NCBI RefSeq assembly: GCF_021869535.1
Contig: NW_026262659.1
Coordinates: forward strand, 6,634,001 to 6,698,000
Reading direction: 5' to 3'
DNA: 64,000 nucleotides
DNA from: Mytilus californianus
Lineage: Eukaryota; Mollusca; Bivalvia; Mytilida; Mytilidae
The notes under the pieces were generated by a model. It was not told the DNA's origin. It saw nothing but the letters and a program-made list of their open reading frames with translations, and searched no databases. Each line of letters begins with the position of its first letter. Position 1 is the stretch's first letter. Positions 1 to 10,429 of the stretch are shown here, in pieces. A program made the position numbers and the translations under genes.

Positions 1-3000
1 TTCCACAAGATTTCAGCATACCGTGCACCCTTCAATGTTAGTGGCAAAAGTACGAAACTATAAACTTCTCACTTAAATTGTGTACTGTACTAATTTTACA
101 TTCGCACAGACGATGAAAAGCGTGCAGAAATCTGACAAACGCATTTCTCCGATTTTTTCTCTATCTTACTTTTTTCGACTGATTCTTTGAAAGGACACAA
201 GAATGTCAACATACGGTCTCCAACAAAAGCAGGCGTCTGTGAAATATGCCAACGTCTTAATTTTTCAGAGTCTTCGAAAATAGTGATTTGATTCAAAAGA
301 GACTGTCAAATTGCTTCAACAAAACAAACTTCCCAAACGATAATCAAGAAGTTTAACTAAATACAGCCATTTACAATGTTCTTAAATACATAAATATAAG
401 GAGATGTGATATGATTGCAAATGAGACAACGATCCACCGGAGACCAAAAAATGAGGATGTTAAAATTATAGGGCGCTGTACAGCTTTCCAACAATGAGTA
501 AAACTCAAATCGTATAGTAAGCTATAAAAGGTACAGGCAAGACAAAATAAGAAACATTTCAAATAAATACTAGTACTTTAGCTTATAGGTTTTGACAACT
601 GAATAACCCTGCAACATTTATAACACTATTTATATCTACGTTTATCTAATGTAAACTTAATCTAATCTAAAAAAAAAAAGATATGGTTAAAGGGTTCAGG
701 GTAGCCGCAATAATCAAGTGCACTGAATAGCTTGTCCCTTAAACATATATAAGTATATATGTGCATTTATGTAACTTTGTTTCATTTATCTGTTGAAATG
801 ATAGTGAAATTTTATGTCAAAAGGAAAACTATTTACTAAGCTACTTTTTCGTTTCACTGTCACATATGCTTATAACATTAAATGTTCAATTATGACTGTT
901 TGTCTAAAACTATAGATTCATAATAAATATGTCAGTATTGTCATTTTTAACTTTTGATTTCTAAAGCGGATGAGATATAGTATGTTCTAATTGTAACAAC
1001 ATCAAAGAACATAAGTAGGTTCCGGTACTTTACTAGTATATCATACTGAGATGTACCGAATGCCATCACAAGAGGGATATAGATCGGCGATACGATAATC
1101 CGTGGAGCAATTTTTATTTTCATGTCATCCGTTACTTCTGCGTTTACTACTGCTTTTTTAAATGTAAAAATGAGAAGATATGGTTTAATTTCCAGTGAGA
1201 TATCTATTCACCAATGTCCCAAGGACAAAGATCAAAGACTCAATCAACGAACAACTAACCGTAACAACACTACGCAGATAAAAGAATGATCAACACGAAC
1301 ACCATGAAAATACAGGACGAAGTCGGTTCTTCATATGTGGAACCTAACGTATAAACGTTGTGCTCTTCAAGCTTAAGGGTAAAACAATTTTCATAAGTTT
1401 AAAATTTTCAAGACTTTCCTCATGGAAGAAGGGAATGTAAAAGTAGTCATTGATTCAACGACAAAAATTATAAAAAAAAATCAGTAAATCCTTTGTTCAT
1501 ACTTATTTAAAATCTGTGATGAAATATAATTGGAATATTACATTGCAACTGGTTTATTCAATTGATCTATCTATATAGTGGAATTTTGTATAGATATATC
1601 ATATTGTTGTCTGTCTAGCCCAAAAGTACGCTTGACGCCAACACCACATTAATTTCATAACAGTAATTAAAATTTTAATACCATGTAAGACAAATTTGAA
1701 TCAAAGCATTGTCTTCAATAATTAAATTTTAAGTAATTTGATTTTTTTTTTATATAATTGATATATAATATATATTGGTTGATCTCAAACGTAGTAATTT
1801 TAAGTTGCCACACCTACTTCGCTAATTTTGCAAGACCCTCATGGGTAGTCAGAGTAGTTAAACATCCCTTGTAGTAGCCGCGCCTTTACCCTTGATCTTC
1901 GACGATTAACAACGGACGATAGAGATTTTGATAATGAAGGAATATTTAACAGGGGTCTGCTCTGTTTCATTGTAATCTAATTAAAATTCTGGTTCAAGAT
2001 CTTACTGTTGATTTACAAAACTATTTTCCATTTGGGGAAAACATTGCATGCATGTTATGATTGACAGTTTTACAAAATATGTGTCTTAAATGGTATGAAT
2101 ATGTTGTACTTGTAGTAGAAATTCCGTCCTTTCTCCTCGATTTAGACATCTCTAGCGACTTATTTATCACCACATCTTAAGTTGCCCTGAACATTTCGAT
2201 GGGTGCCATAAGTAGATCCTGAGAAAATTTCGATTTTTGATAAGGTTTGTGTCACCTGTTTAATACCTATGCCAAATTAGGGTTTGGCACAAACTTTTGC
2301 GGTTGACTGAACATGTGATATTGCGTGCGGGTTTCCTGTGGACACATATTTTTGATTTCATTTTGAACATGCTGTTGTTTGTTTTTATTGAACTTATAGT
2401 TTTTGATTATTATCATCTCTCCTTTTTAGAGATTCCATTTTTCTTAGTATAACCTATCTAGACAGAAAATAGTTCAAATTTGCGAAGAGGAGTAAACTTC
2501 TATAAGTAATCACCACGACGGGTTTTCTGTTGCATGTGCATTTCTGTTGGGTTACTGATAGTAATTATTGCCAAAGGGTAAATTTATCACGATTTTGAAT
2601 TGACAAGAATGTTGGAATATATCATTGAGACCGAAAGACCAAAAGACATTTTTACTATCATTGTGTTTATCATTCTTTTCCAATGCTTTTCTAAATGAAG
2701 TAATCTATTTTTAAAATAATGAAATGGGAGAGTTGATTCATTTTCTCATATTTTGTACTATTCCAGTAGTTTCATATAACAGGAATATGAATTAACACGT
2801 ACATGTGTTATCTAACATCATCATAAACGTGTATGATATTTAAAAACAAGCGTGTTACATCTAATGGCTATAAAATCTTTCCATTTTGTACTGACCAATG
2901 CAAATAAGTTTACTTAATCAGGTTACAATTCATGATGGTAAATATGTGTCACTTTATCATTTGGTCATCCCTTCTGATTAAACTAAACATATAATTGTTC

Positions 3001-3385
3001 AATCTAATTAAAATATAGTTCTCTGATTTCGTTAAACTCTACGAGCACGCGAGTAAATATGGATCAGAATTTTAATCAGATTGATAATTGTTTCGTTCAC
3101 TTTAGTTGGTACAGCTAGTTGTGTTGTGATAACTTAGAAGATGCAGATATATTTAATGAATATTTATAAATATTTCACGAAGACGACCTACATCATATTC
3201 TGCAGCGTGACTTGCATAACTAATAAACACAGTGTGTCATCTTCAATTTTAAAAATGGAGGTGATATAAAATTGGCAATCAAAAACCATAAGTCGAATTA
3301 AACCAGCCATCACCATAGCTACAATGGAAAAAAAGACGAAAAAAAAGCAGTATCGCTCGCTCGTGGTAAAATATTTTGCATAAAG
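1..3385. other. AT-rich intergenic stretch
   Basis: Apart from a repeat fragment at 388-560 I see nothing supportable here. A 66-codon minus-strand reading frame at 96-296 follows a possible splice acceptor (TGACAG near 322) and could be a terminal exon, but I recognise no family and see no partner exon. Positions 1741-1780 are an almost pure A/T tract. Confidence 0.5.
388..560 (+). repeat. mussel interspersed repeat R1, fragment
   Basis: The stretch carries the R1 hallmark (GATATGATTGCAAATGAGACAAC followed by the block that elsewhere reads TCAAAGTACGGTCTTCAACA), here diverged. Other copies in this window are at 4.1, 21.0, 29.2, 39.1, 49.5, 53.3 and 59.5 kb, on both strands. The transposition class is unknown to me. 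Confidence 0.7.
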
Positions 3386-3545
3386 GGCCAACCCGTGGTA
3401 AAATCACAATAAATTCAAGCCCCCATGAATTATTTATTAAATAAGAAATACCGAACTCTAAGGCAAATTCAAGAAGGGGGAAGTCAATAAAACCTTACCA
3501 AATCAAACGCTCGACTATATCGAAAAACGAAAAGAATCGAAACAA
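3386..3545 (+). repeat. interspersed repeat R5, diverged fragment
   Basis: The segment runs from GTAAAATCACAATAAA through CCGAACTCTAAGGCAAATTC to the ATATCGAAAAACG region. It is a degraded copy of the repeat at 27285-27545 (CCGAACTC-CGAGGAAAATTCAA there, with indels). The 600 bases that follow hold nothing I can name. Confidence 0.55.
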
Positions 3546-4140
3546 ACGCATGTTATAATTACCGTAGGCACAACACCCCAAGCATGCGTTTTGAATACCC
3601 TTGAGAATACAAGTTTTGAAAGACAAAATAATAAAATTCTAAATAGCACATAAACGAACAGGGGTCAAATATAACAGTCAAAACCTTAGTTCAACTATAT
3701 AAAATGTATGCCCGAGTTGTCCGAGTTGCAACCATAGCTTTAGTAAAATAGCATTATCTTATGGGCTGGAATTTAAGATAAAAAATAATCATTTGAATAC
3801 TTGGCGGATGGTCCCCATGGTGACTAATAGCCCACAATCAGAGTGCAGTCCTAGTTTCTAGAACAAAACGTTCGGTGCGATTTCTGTGCACAGTGTTTGG
3901 TAAAAAAAAATAATTTAGATAGACCGTAACGGTTTTGTTATGGTTTTTACTCATCAGAGTTTAGGAATTTTATTTTTGAAGTAAAAAGCTCGACAAAATA
4001 AGGTCTTTGTGTAGACGGACTCAGAGATTCAGCTGTTAGTATCTGTGAGTACTCTCAGATTTTCTGCTTTGTATCGATCTGATGAGTTAAGCCCTTTGCA
4101 ACTAATTTTTATAGTTTTTATGTTGTACTGTTACACAACT

Positions 4141-4470
4141 GTCCCATGTTAGGGGGGAAGGAGGGGCACCTTCAAACATGTTTAAATCCGCCACATTCCT
4201 GTTGTGCCTATCCCAAGTCAGGAGCCTGTACTTCAAAGGTTGGAGTTGGTTCATGTCTGTATTATTTGTTATATATTTGGCCGTTTGTTTTCTCAAATCA
4301 ATTGATTCATATTTTTCATTTCGGGGCCTTTTCTAACCGACTATGTGTTATAGGTTTTTCTCATTGTTGAAGGCAGAACGGTTGCCTATAATTGCTAACA
4401 TCCGCTTCAACTGAAAATCGGTGGATAGTTGTCTCATTGCCAGTCATACCTCATCTCCTTACTTTTATAC
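4141..4470 (-). repeat. interspersed repeat R1, reverse orientation
   Basis: It contains AAACATGTTTAAATCCGCCAC, CCCAAGTCAGGAGCCTG, TTTCGGGGCCTTTT and, at its end, TAGTTGTCTCATTGCCAGTCATACC, which is the reverse complement of the R1 hallmark. This is one of the longer R1 copies here. Short reading frames over it on both strands are shadows of the repeat. Confidence 0.75.
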
Positions 4471-4591
4471 CAAAGAGGCATTACCGGAGTTCACTTACAT
4501 GTAGATGCACATGACTTAATTTTATTAATGATTTTAATAATGGCTTTTAGCGTCTAAATAATACAGGAACGTAAACTGTTTAATGACTATC

Positions 4592-4597
4592 TTTATT
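4592..4597 (-). terminator. poly(A) signal of the secreted-protein gene
   Basis: AATAAA on the minus strand (TTTATT as given), 43 bases below the stop at 4640 and 26 bases below the alternative stop at 4623. A second AATAAA lies at 4521-4526. Confidence 0.5.
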
Positions 4598-4639
4598 ATT
4601 TAGCTAAGTGCTGACCATCATCTTAGTTTTCTTTGATTG

Positions 4640-6944
4640 CTAGATATCCATCAGCACTGATATCACCATTGTTTCTGCAGTATTAGCATCTACAAATAGA
4701 AACAAATCTATTCAATACAGTGACTACTGGCGATAGATTATTGAAATAAATATTCGGGACTCTAGTCAAACCCGAGTTATAAGACCTATGTTCTAACGTT
4801 ACAGTATGCATACTTTATATGTGCATCATTTAAACTCATGGAAAATATCCTTAAATAGTATGAGTTCAACAGCATTATTTATTTTTTTCTTTGCCAACGA
4901 TTTACAATAGCTGTTAGAAAAGTAAAAATGATTAATATAGCATTGTTTGTAGTACCAACAATGTGGATACTATTTGTTGACATTCTCTATTTGACAAGTT
5001 GTGTATGTGTAAGGTGCATACTACTTAACAATGATAAAACGTTTTAGAAAAAACAAGCGAAAGTAAGAAGGGAATACTTGAATTACACTGCTGATATGAT
5101 GACTAAAACGGAGCAAATTGCTGGTACAAAGTATAATGGTTGCATTTTTTCTTAATAGCATCAAACATATTACCTTTGTTGTAATTCCTGGACGAGCGGT
5201 TCCGAGTGTAAATGAATACCGGTGCAGGCCCTTTCTTTTCCCAGCTACAATGCCTGTATGTATCGGCTATAACAAACCACCCATAGTCTTTGGCACAACC
5301 AGCGTAACTTTTGTTAATAAGAAACCTCCTGTCTAACCAGTCTTTTCGCAGGTCACTGAAAAGTTATATGTTAAAATAAGGAGCGTTGATTGTGCGCACA
5401 TTATAAGTGGAAGCGCTTCATACAAAATGTGTTTCGGTCAACGCTTTTACTCCCCGATAAAATTATAACATGAATCATTCAATTTTTCAATGGTGTTATT
5501 TTTTAAGGAAACAACACGAAGCTGTCAGACTAATTTGTAGATAGATATCTATATTGACAAATCCTAACAATAAGAATAGAATTATAAAATTAATGCATTT
5601 AAATAGTGGTATGCATGGTTTTCTTAAGTAGCTTTGGGTATTCCCTGCATGTTTAGTTTTATATACTTTGCTGCAGATAAAGAAAGTAGCTGATGTTTGC
5701 TTTTGTTACCGTGTCTCCTTGTTTTTATACTGTGAGTTATTATACATCACTTCATATGTCAGATTATGACATTTGTTGATAGTGTGATTATTTTTTTCTG
5801 GTGGATTGATAGTCACAGTAACGGATTTGTTTAATGTTTTAATCGGTTCAATTCGGTTAACATTTTTAAACAATGTAAAAATATAAACAACTTTTATTGT
5901 GCGTTAACTTAGTTCTTAAAATTTGGTTAAAACCAATACTTTCAAACATGTAATATGTATCATGTACCCGGCAATGGAAAAGTAATTCAATGTACTGCAT
6001 GGCGCCAAATCATTAAAGCTGCTGTCAACCAAGTTATTCTTATTAAACCAGTTCATATTGTTTGTGTTTTTACCATTGAAAGTCATCCACATCACCCTTT
6101 TATTGCTTTTAAATAGTTCCAATTTAACCTTAAAAAAATGGAAGCATACATTCTTATTGGGTTTTCTTTATGATCATTTGCCATATCCTTGTAAAACTAA
6201 TAAACAGTACACACTAAGCTTTATTAAAATATAAGGACTGTCTTTCCTGTATAATGATTGTACATCCACAGTCAAATCTGGTACAATCAGGACATTTTGA
6301 AATTAACACAATTGAAAAAGAGTAGAATGAAACTGTCAAACTAGAAGTGTTCATAAACTTAACTGCTAAATTTATTAGTTGACACAATATCGAATATTAG
6401 ATATAATGCTGTAAGTTATCTATTATTTCAAGTAACAAATCTGTCAACATTAACAAATAAAGAAATGATAATTTGAATGTTTTTTCTATTAACTTACTAA
6501 TTCAACTTTCCCCCAATTGTCAATAAATCTACTTCTAAGGTGAAAACGTCTACCAATATGTGGGTAGAATGCAGGGATTTCATTCCACATGGATGGTGTC
6601 CGCCATGCATCGTACACAGATTTACCATTACCAGCAAATGCCACAAATATCGGAAAATAAACTGAAAAATTAAACAATATAAGTGAAAAATAGCAAATAC
6701 AAAAACTTATATGAAAAAATTAACACAACTGGCAAAACAAACAAAAAAAAAAACAATCAAAAGTCAAAATATTTGCATTGGTCAGATATAAATTATTAGT
6801 GTAATCAGATAAAAGAAATCAACAGTTGCTAAATTGAAAATTGAAATTAAGAGTTCCAAATGCATTATCATATTTTATCTTACCTCCGCAAGAAACAATT
6901 TTAATTAGCACAAACACGAGAAGATATGTAAATAATGTTGACAT
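4640..6944 (-). CDS. five-exon gene for a small secreted protein
   Basis: I assembled this from splice signals. Exon 1 (6884-6944) encodes a 20-residue signal peptide starting MSTLFTYLLVFV and ends at G|GTAAGA. Exon 2 is 6498-6661 (acceptor TTTTTCAG, donor GTAAGT), exon 3 is 5968-6128 (acceptor TTTTTTTAAG, weak donor GTACAT), exon 4 is 5174-5355 (acceptor CTTTTCAG, donor GTAATA) and exon 5 is 4640-4674 (acceptor CTGCAG). The phases 1, 0, 2 and 1 agree across all four introns and give 200 residues. The product should be extracellular. Visible motifs are an NGKSVYDAW segment in exon 2, MNWFNKNNLVDSS and NYFSIAG in exon 3, and RRFLINKSYAGC, GWFVIAD and CSWE in exon 4. I recall this pattern from uncharacterised extracellular proteins of molluscs and other invertebrates but cannot name the domain. 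No clear TATA box was found. The end of the protein is uncertain (see findings). Confidence 0.75.
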
Positions 6945-7750
6945 TTTTTGTTTTTTGTGCATTTTCTGTTATTCTGAAAACTGTATGATCACAGTTAATT
7001 CTTGTTAAAATAATCAATCGATATTTTGTAATATTGAGTTACGAAATAATGTTGAATTTCCGTGCTGTGCTTAAAAACAAACACAATTTGATAATGTAAT
7101 TCTGAGAAGTCGACATATTTTATTTGGAAATAATTTGAACAATTCAGTTCATTCAGTTATCGAATGTAGTGTAAAATATAAAAATGGATTGTCGAAATGA
7201 ACAACGGTATTTCATACATGTATGACGAACTAACTTTACCAACTACATGTATAAGGTTGAAAAAAGTTTCACTAACATGATCACTCGGCCTACAGATAAA
7301 TATGCACACAATTAAAACATTGATCATGCAATATACTGTTTTACGAAAAGAAAAGAAAAAAGCTATTTGTCCTATTTTGAGCAATAGTAGCATTTTACGA
7401 GTTAAAGAGTTAATAAAATGAAGAAATCTTCAAAATGAAAAATATATGTTTTGTAAGAAGTAACATGCGAAACATATAGGATCCGTTGATATTTTTCTTT
7501 TTATTTTAATTAACTCGTTTGATTCTTTGATCTGTGTTAAAGATGTACATCTTTTTTTTTAGAAAAGATTACTAAACTCCTCCAGAGAACGGATGGATAC
7601 CTTTTTATCTATATTGTATAGAATGCTTCAAGTAGTAAATGAATATAAGGTCCCAACATCTTCCCTTACGGATTTGTTGTATTCATACTTTTATAAAATG
7701 CAGGTTTTGCCTGGGAAATACGACTTCGTCTATGCTACATTTAATCATTA
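6945..7750. other. upstream flank of the secreted-protein gene
   Basis: No gene is seen. The stretch pairs with 27545-28260 of unit B. A 78-codon minus-strand frame at 7157-7393 has a counterpart in B but reads as low-complexity, hydrophobic sequence with no splice support, so I do not call it. Confidence 0.5.
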
Positions 7751-7751
7751 A

Positions 7752-7925
7752 TGACCAGTGGCAGATTCGGGGAGGGGGGAGGATAGCATAGAGGGCGAAC
7801 ACCCTTCCCTTTGATCGAAAATTTTATGGCATAAAATCGTCAGAATGGGTTTTGCCTCGCTTTGCTCGTCTCGATTCCTACTATTTCGAGCGATGTTGCA
7901 CCCCTTACCTCGAGCCCCTGACAGT
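7752..7925 (-). repeat. interspersed repeat R6
   Basis: It begins CAGTGGCAGATTCGGGGAGG and ends near CTCGAGCCCCTGACAG. The arrangement of a G-rich start, a TTTGCTCGTCTCGATTCC core and a CGAGCCCCTGAC end is one I associate with a dispersed invertebrate repeat. The copy in B is at 28262-28470. A 102-codon open frame runs across it but is not a gene. Confidence 0.5.
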
Positions 7926-8384
7926 ATTAAAAAGCGATTGTGTAACACGTAGTTATTGCAATCCAAAACTCTTAAAAGAACCAGTACAAGAGTTGATCGT
8001 GTAATGATTGTGTGTCCATTTAAAACGATCAACTCTAGTACTCTATACAGATTCATAGATTATCTGCCTTTGATAGTGTATTAACAAATGCCTGTATCTT
8101 ACACATATTTGCAATCAGGGTTTGTTCCTAAACAAATAGCCGCCTTCTTAACCTTGAATTCTTTTTAAATATTTTAGAATTGAACAAATAATGTCAATAT
8201 GAGATGGTGTACGACCTCGATCTCTAATAACAGCTATATATGTATTACACATGGATCAAACGAACATTGGAGAATAACTTACAAAAGCGCAACTCTTAGA
8301 AATTTTGAAAGGTCAATCTGACACAAGAAAAATTTTTGGAGACCTAATTAAAATGATTTGTAGGAGAACTTACACATAATTCAT

Positions 8385-8612
8385 GATATTTCAATAAATT
8401 CATCATAGTTACCAGGATTAAAATGACGCGTGTTTTGTCTACAAAAAAACTCATTAGTGACGCTCGAATCCAAAAAGTAAAAAAGTCCAAAATTAAGAAC
8501 CAAGTTGAAGAGTATTGTTGACAAAAAACTCCGAAAGGTTTTGAAAAATGCAGCTATAGCAATCTGTTCCTGAGGAAGAACCTCCTTAGTTTTTTCCAAA
8601 AATCTACACCTG
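8385..8612 (-). repeat. interspersed repeat R3, reverse orientation
   Basis: TCATAGTTACCAGGATTAAAATG, then GTGTTTTGTCTACAAAA and CTCATTAGTGACGCTCGAATCC, is the reverse complement of the abundant mussel repeat that elsewhere reads GACGAAACGCGCGTCTGGCG. The body continues to about 8612. The B copy is at 28935-29170, so the insertion predates the A/B duplication. Confidence 0.7.
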
Positions 8613-8898
8613 CCTTCTCGGAGACTGTACTTATATATCTTAAGAATCTTACAACTTTTAAAAATGTGTCAGTATCAAAATAACTTCTGAAATGCCTTGT
8701 CAGGAGTGTATGTAATCTTTTACAAAACAAGACGACATCTTGTATATTGACAACTTTCCATTTGTCTTTATTTAAGCTCAGACAAAAAGGCTCAATCTCA
8801 AACCTCAAATATTTACAAAATGTTAACGACACGTTATACGTTACATAATTATGCATCGTTATGTGTTGAACAATCAATATATTTTAAATCAACAGTGA

Positions 8899-9055
8899 TC
8901 ATTTGTGATTACCATATGGAAATTCCTGATATGTCTGTAATCTAAAGACATCGTGTATTGTCTTCATTTTGACAGCACCACCATATTTATAATATTGACC
9001 AATTAAAATCATGGAGAACCAGCAAGGACCACTGATACGTGTCTTTACTTGTGAC
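8899..9055 (-). CDS. candidate terminal exon, family unknown
   Basis: On the minus strand a good acceptor (TTATATTTATTTGCAG) is followed by one base and 51 open codons ending in TGA. The translation includes SGPCWFSMILIGQYYKYGG and then TIHDVFRLQTYQEFPYG, which looks like protein rather than random translation. I do not recognise it. I found no partner exon upstream between 9.06 and 9.54 kb. A second possible segment lies at about 8655-8815 (frame with KWKVVNIQDVVLFCKRLH, donor GTAAGA), but the phases do not match. The B counterpart is broken. This may be the last exon of a lost or distant gene. Confidence 0.3.
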
Positions 9056-9542
9056 CTGCAAATAAATATAAGGCAATGTTAACGAATTTTGTCTAAGATA
9101 CGGACAATAATGATTTCTACCTGATAAACTGTCTTTACCAACGTACGTGTACAATAATTAGAGAGGTAAACATAATTATTACAGTCTTGAGACTATTACA
9201 ATGTTTTTTAATTGCATGCCTCAAACTTATCCGACAATAGATATTCAATTTCACACGACATCAAATTGAATGTCTTATATTTCAACTGCACGTATCTCTG
9301 TATCTACGATTGCTAAAGAAACACAAAATTGACTTTATCATTTAAAAATGTACAAATGTCGTCCGAAAAGTTTATTTTCGACTTATGGGTTTGAATGTAT
9401 CTTTGGTATCTTTCGCATCTCTTATACAGCTACCAATATACTAGTACAAAATTGGAAGTTTAAATGAACATGCAGTACTACTGATCCGACTTCTAACATA
9501 CCGTGATTTCATATTTGATAAATTATCAAGACATTCAAAACA

Positions 9543-10167
9543 AATGTTCTCTTCTTACTCCTCCATCAAAAACATAGAATTTAAATCAGTCTTAGGCATG
9601 TTCTTGCAGCGTTTGGTTTCAATATTTAATTTTGGGTTATACATCCCTTACATCCTTAGATGGATTTGGCTACTAAAGTATTTTTTATGTCAGTTTTGGT
9701 CATATAGCTCTGCAATTGTTTCGGTTCTTATAAATCCTTGGCTTTCAAATATTCGGATTTAAGCGTTCCTGATGAAGGTAAATCCAGAAAAGCGCCTCGG
9801 ACGCATCCAATTTATAACATGTTGTTTTTCATTATTTTTTCCCCAGAAATTAACAACACTATATATTTGTTGCTATCAAAGTGAACGCATTGCCTTTAAT
9901 ATGGTCTGCTATCAATGGTATTCTTTTTTTCTCCCTGACTTGAGAATTTGTCAAATTCATATACACTGCAGTATTTGTAATCTTCATGTCTTTTTAAAAA
10001 AAACAGAATACTGTAACGGTTTAAAACGAGTTTCGTACACTCGTACCAATATTGGAACATACACAAGTTGCTTTTTTAATGACTGCACCATTATTAAATG
10101 TCCATTGTATGAATCTTACAGCACATTTTTCGAGCGATTGTTTATTTAATGACAAACCCAATATATA
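9543..10167 (-). pseudogene. broken PH-like family gene, interrupted by a repeat
   Basis: This segment aligns along its whole length with the intact gene at 13360-13806. The 3' part (9543-9640) matches the C-terminal coding end (CTCTTCTTACTCCTCCATCA against CTCTTCTTCCGTCTCCTCCA). The rest resumes near 9835 and carries the equivalents of ATACACTGCAGTATTTGTAA and the RFEHYAVI region. It has many frame-breaking indels, the start codon is lost (ACAAACCCA where the intact gene has AAAACCATTT), and a dispersed repeat sits inside it. It kept recognisable upstream sequence to about 10500. The matching stretch is missing from unit B. It is non-coding in its present form. Confidence 0.8.
9640..9815 (+). 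repeat. dispersed repeat nested in the broken PH-like gene
   Basis: The segment ends GCGTTCCTGATGAAGGTAAA, TCCAGAAAAGCGCCTCGGACGC. This is the reverse complement of the CGTCCGAAGCGCTTTTC...GGATTTACC motif seen at 15528, 21430, 25076 and 33688. It lies between two parts of the PH-like pseudogene that are adjacent in the intact paralogs, so it inserted into the gene. Confidence 0.6.
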
Positions 10168-10262
10168 GCTATATAGTAGAACAGCTTGAAGTATAAAAGA
10201 TTTTTTTTATATATTTTTTAACACTGACATTGTCGTTAAATTAGTTAAATGAGAAGGCCAAT

Positions 10263-10420
10263 TAACCAATGAAAATTTATAAAAAAAAATAATAATAAAA
10301 AGAACAATTGTATTATCTATAATTGACAGCGATATATTTACAAATCAAATAAATCAACGAAATAGCAGATATGCCATAACATATAATAAACTGTTTTATC
10401 ATTGACATAATACCAGGAAA
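10263..10420 (-). promoter_or_regulatory. relict promoter motifs of the broken PH-like gene
   Basis: CCAATGAAAA at 10265-10274 and CATTGACATAATACCAGGAA at 10400-10419 match, in the same order, the upstream motifs of the four intact minus-strand paralogs. No convincing TATA box remains. Confidence 0.5.
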
Positions 10421-10429
10421 TGTCTGTTA

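Noticed and set aside
7748-8056. 102-codon minus-strand frame (and its 113-codon counterpart at 28257-28598)
   Set aside because: It lies on dispersed repeat R6. The start is a non-ATG codon, the two copies differ by a G-run expansion, and there is no splice support.
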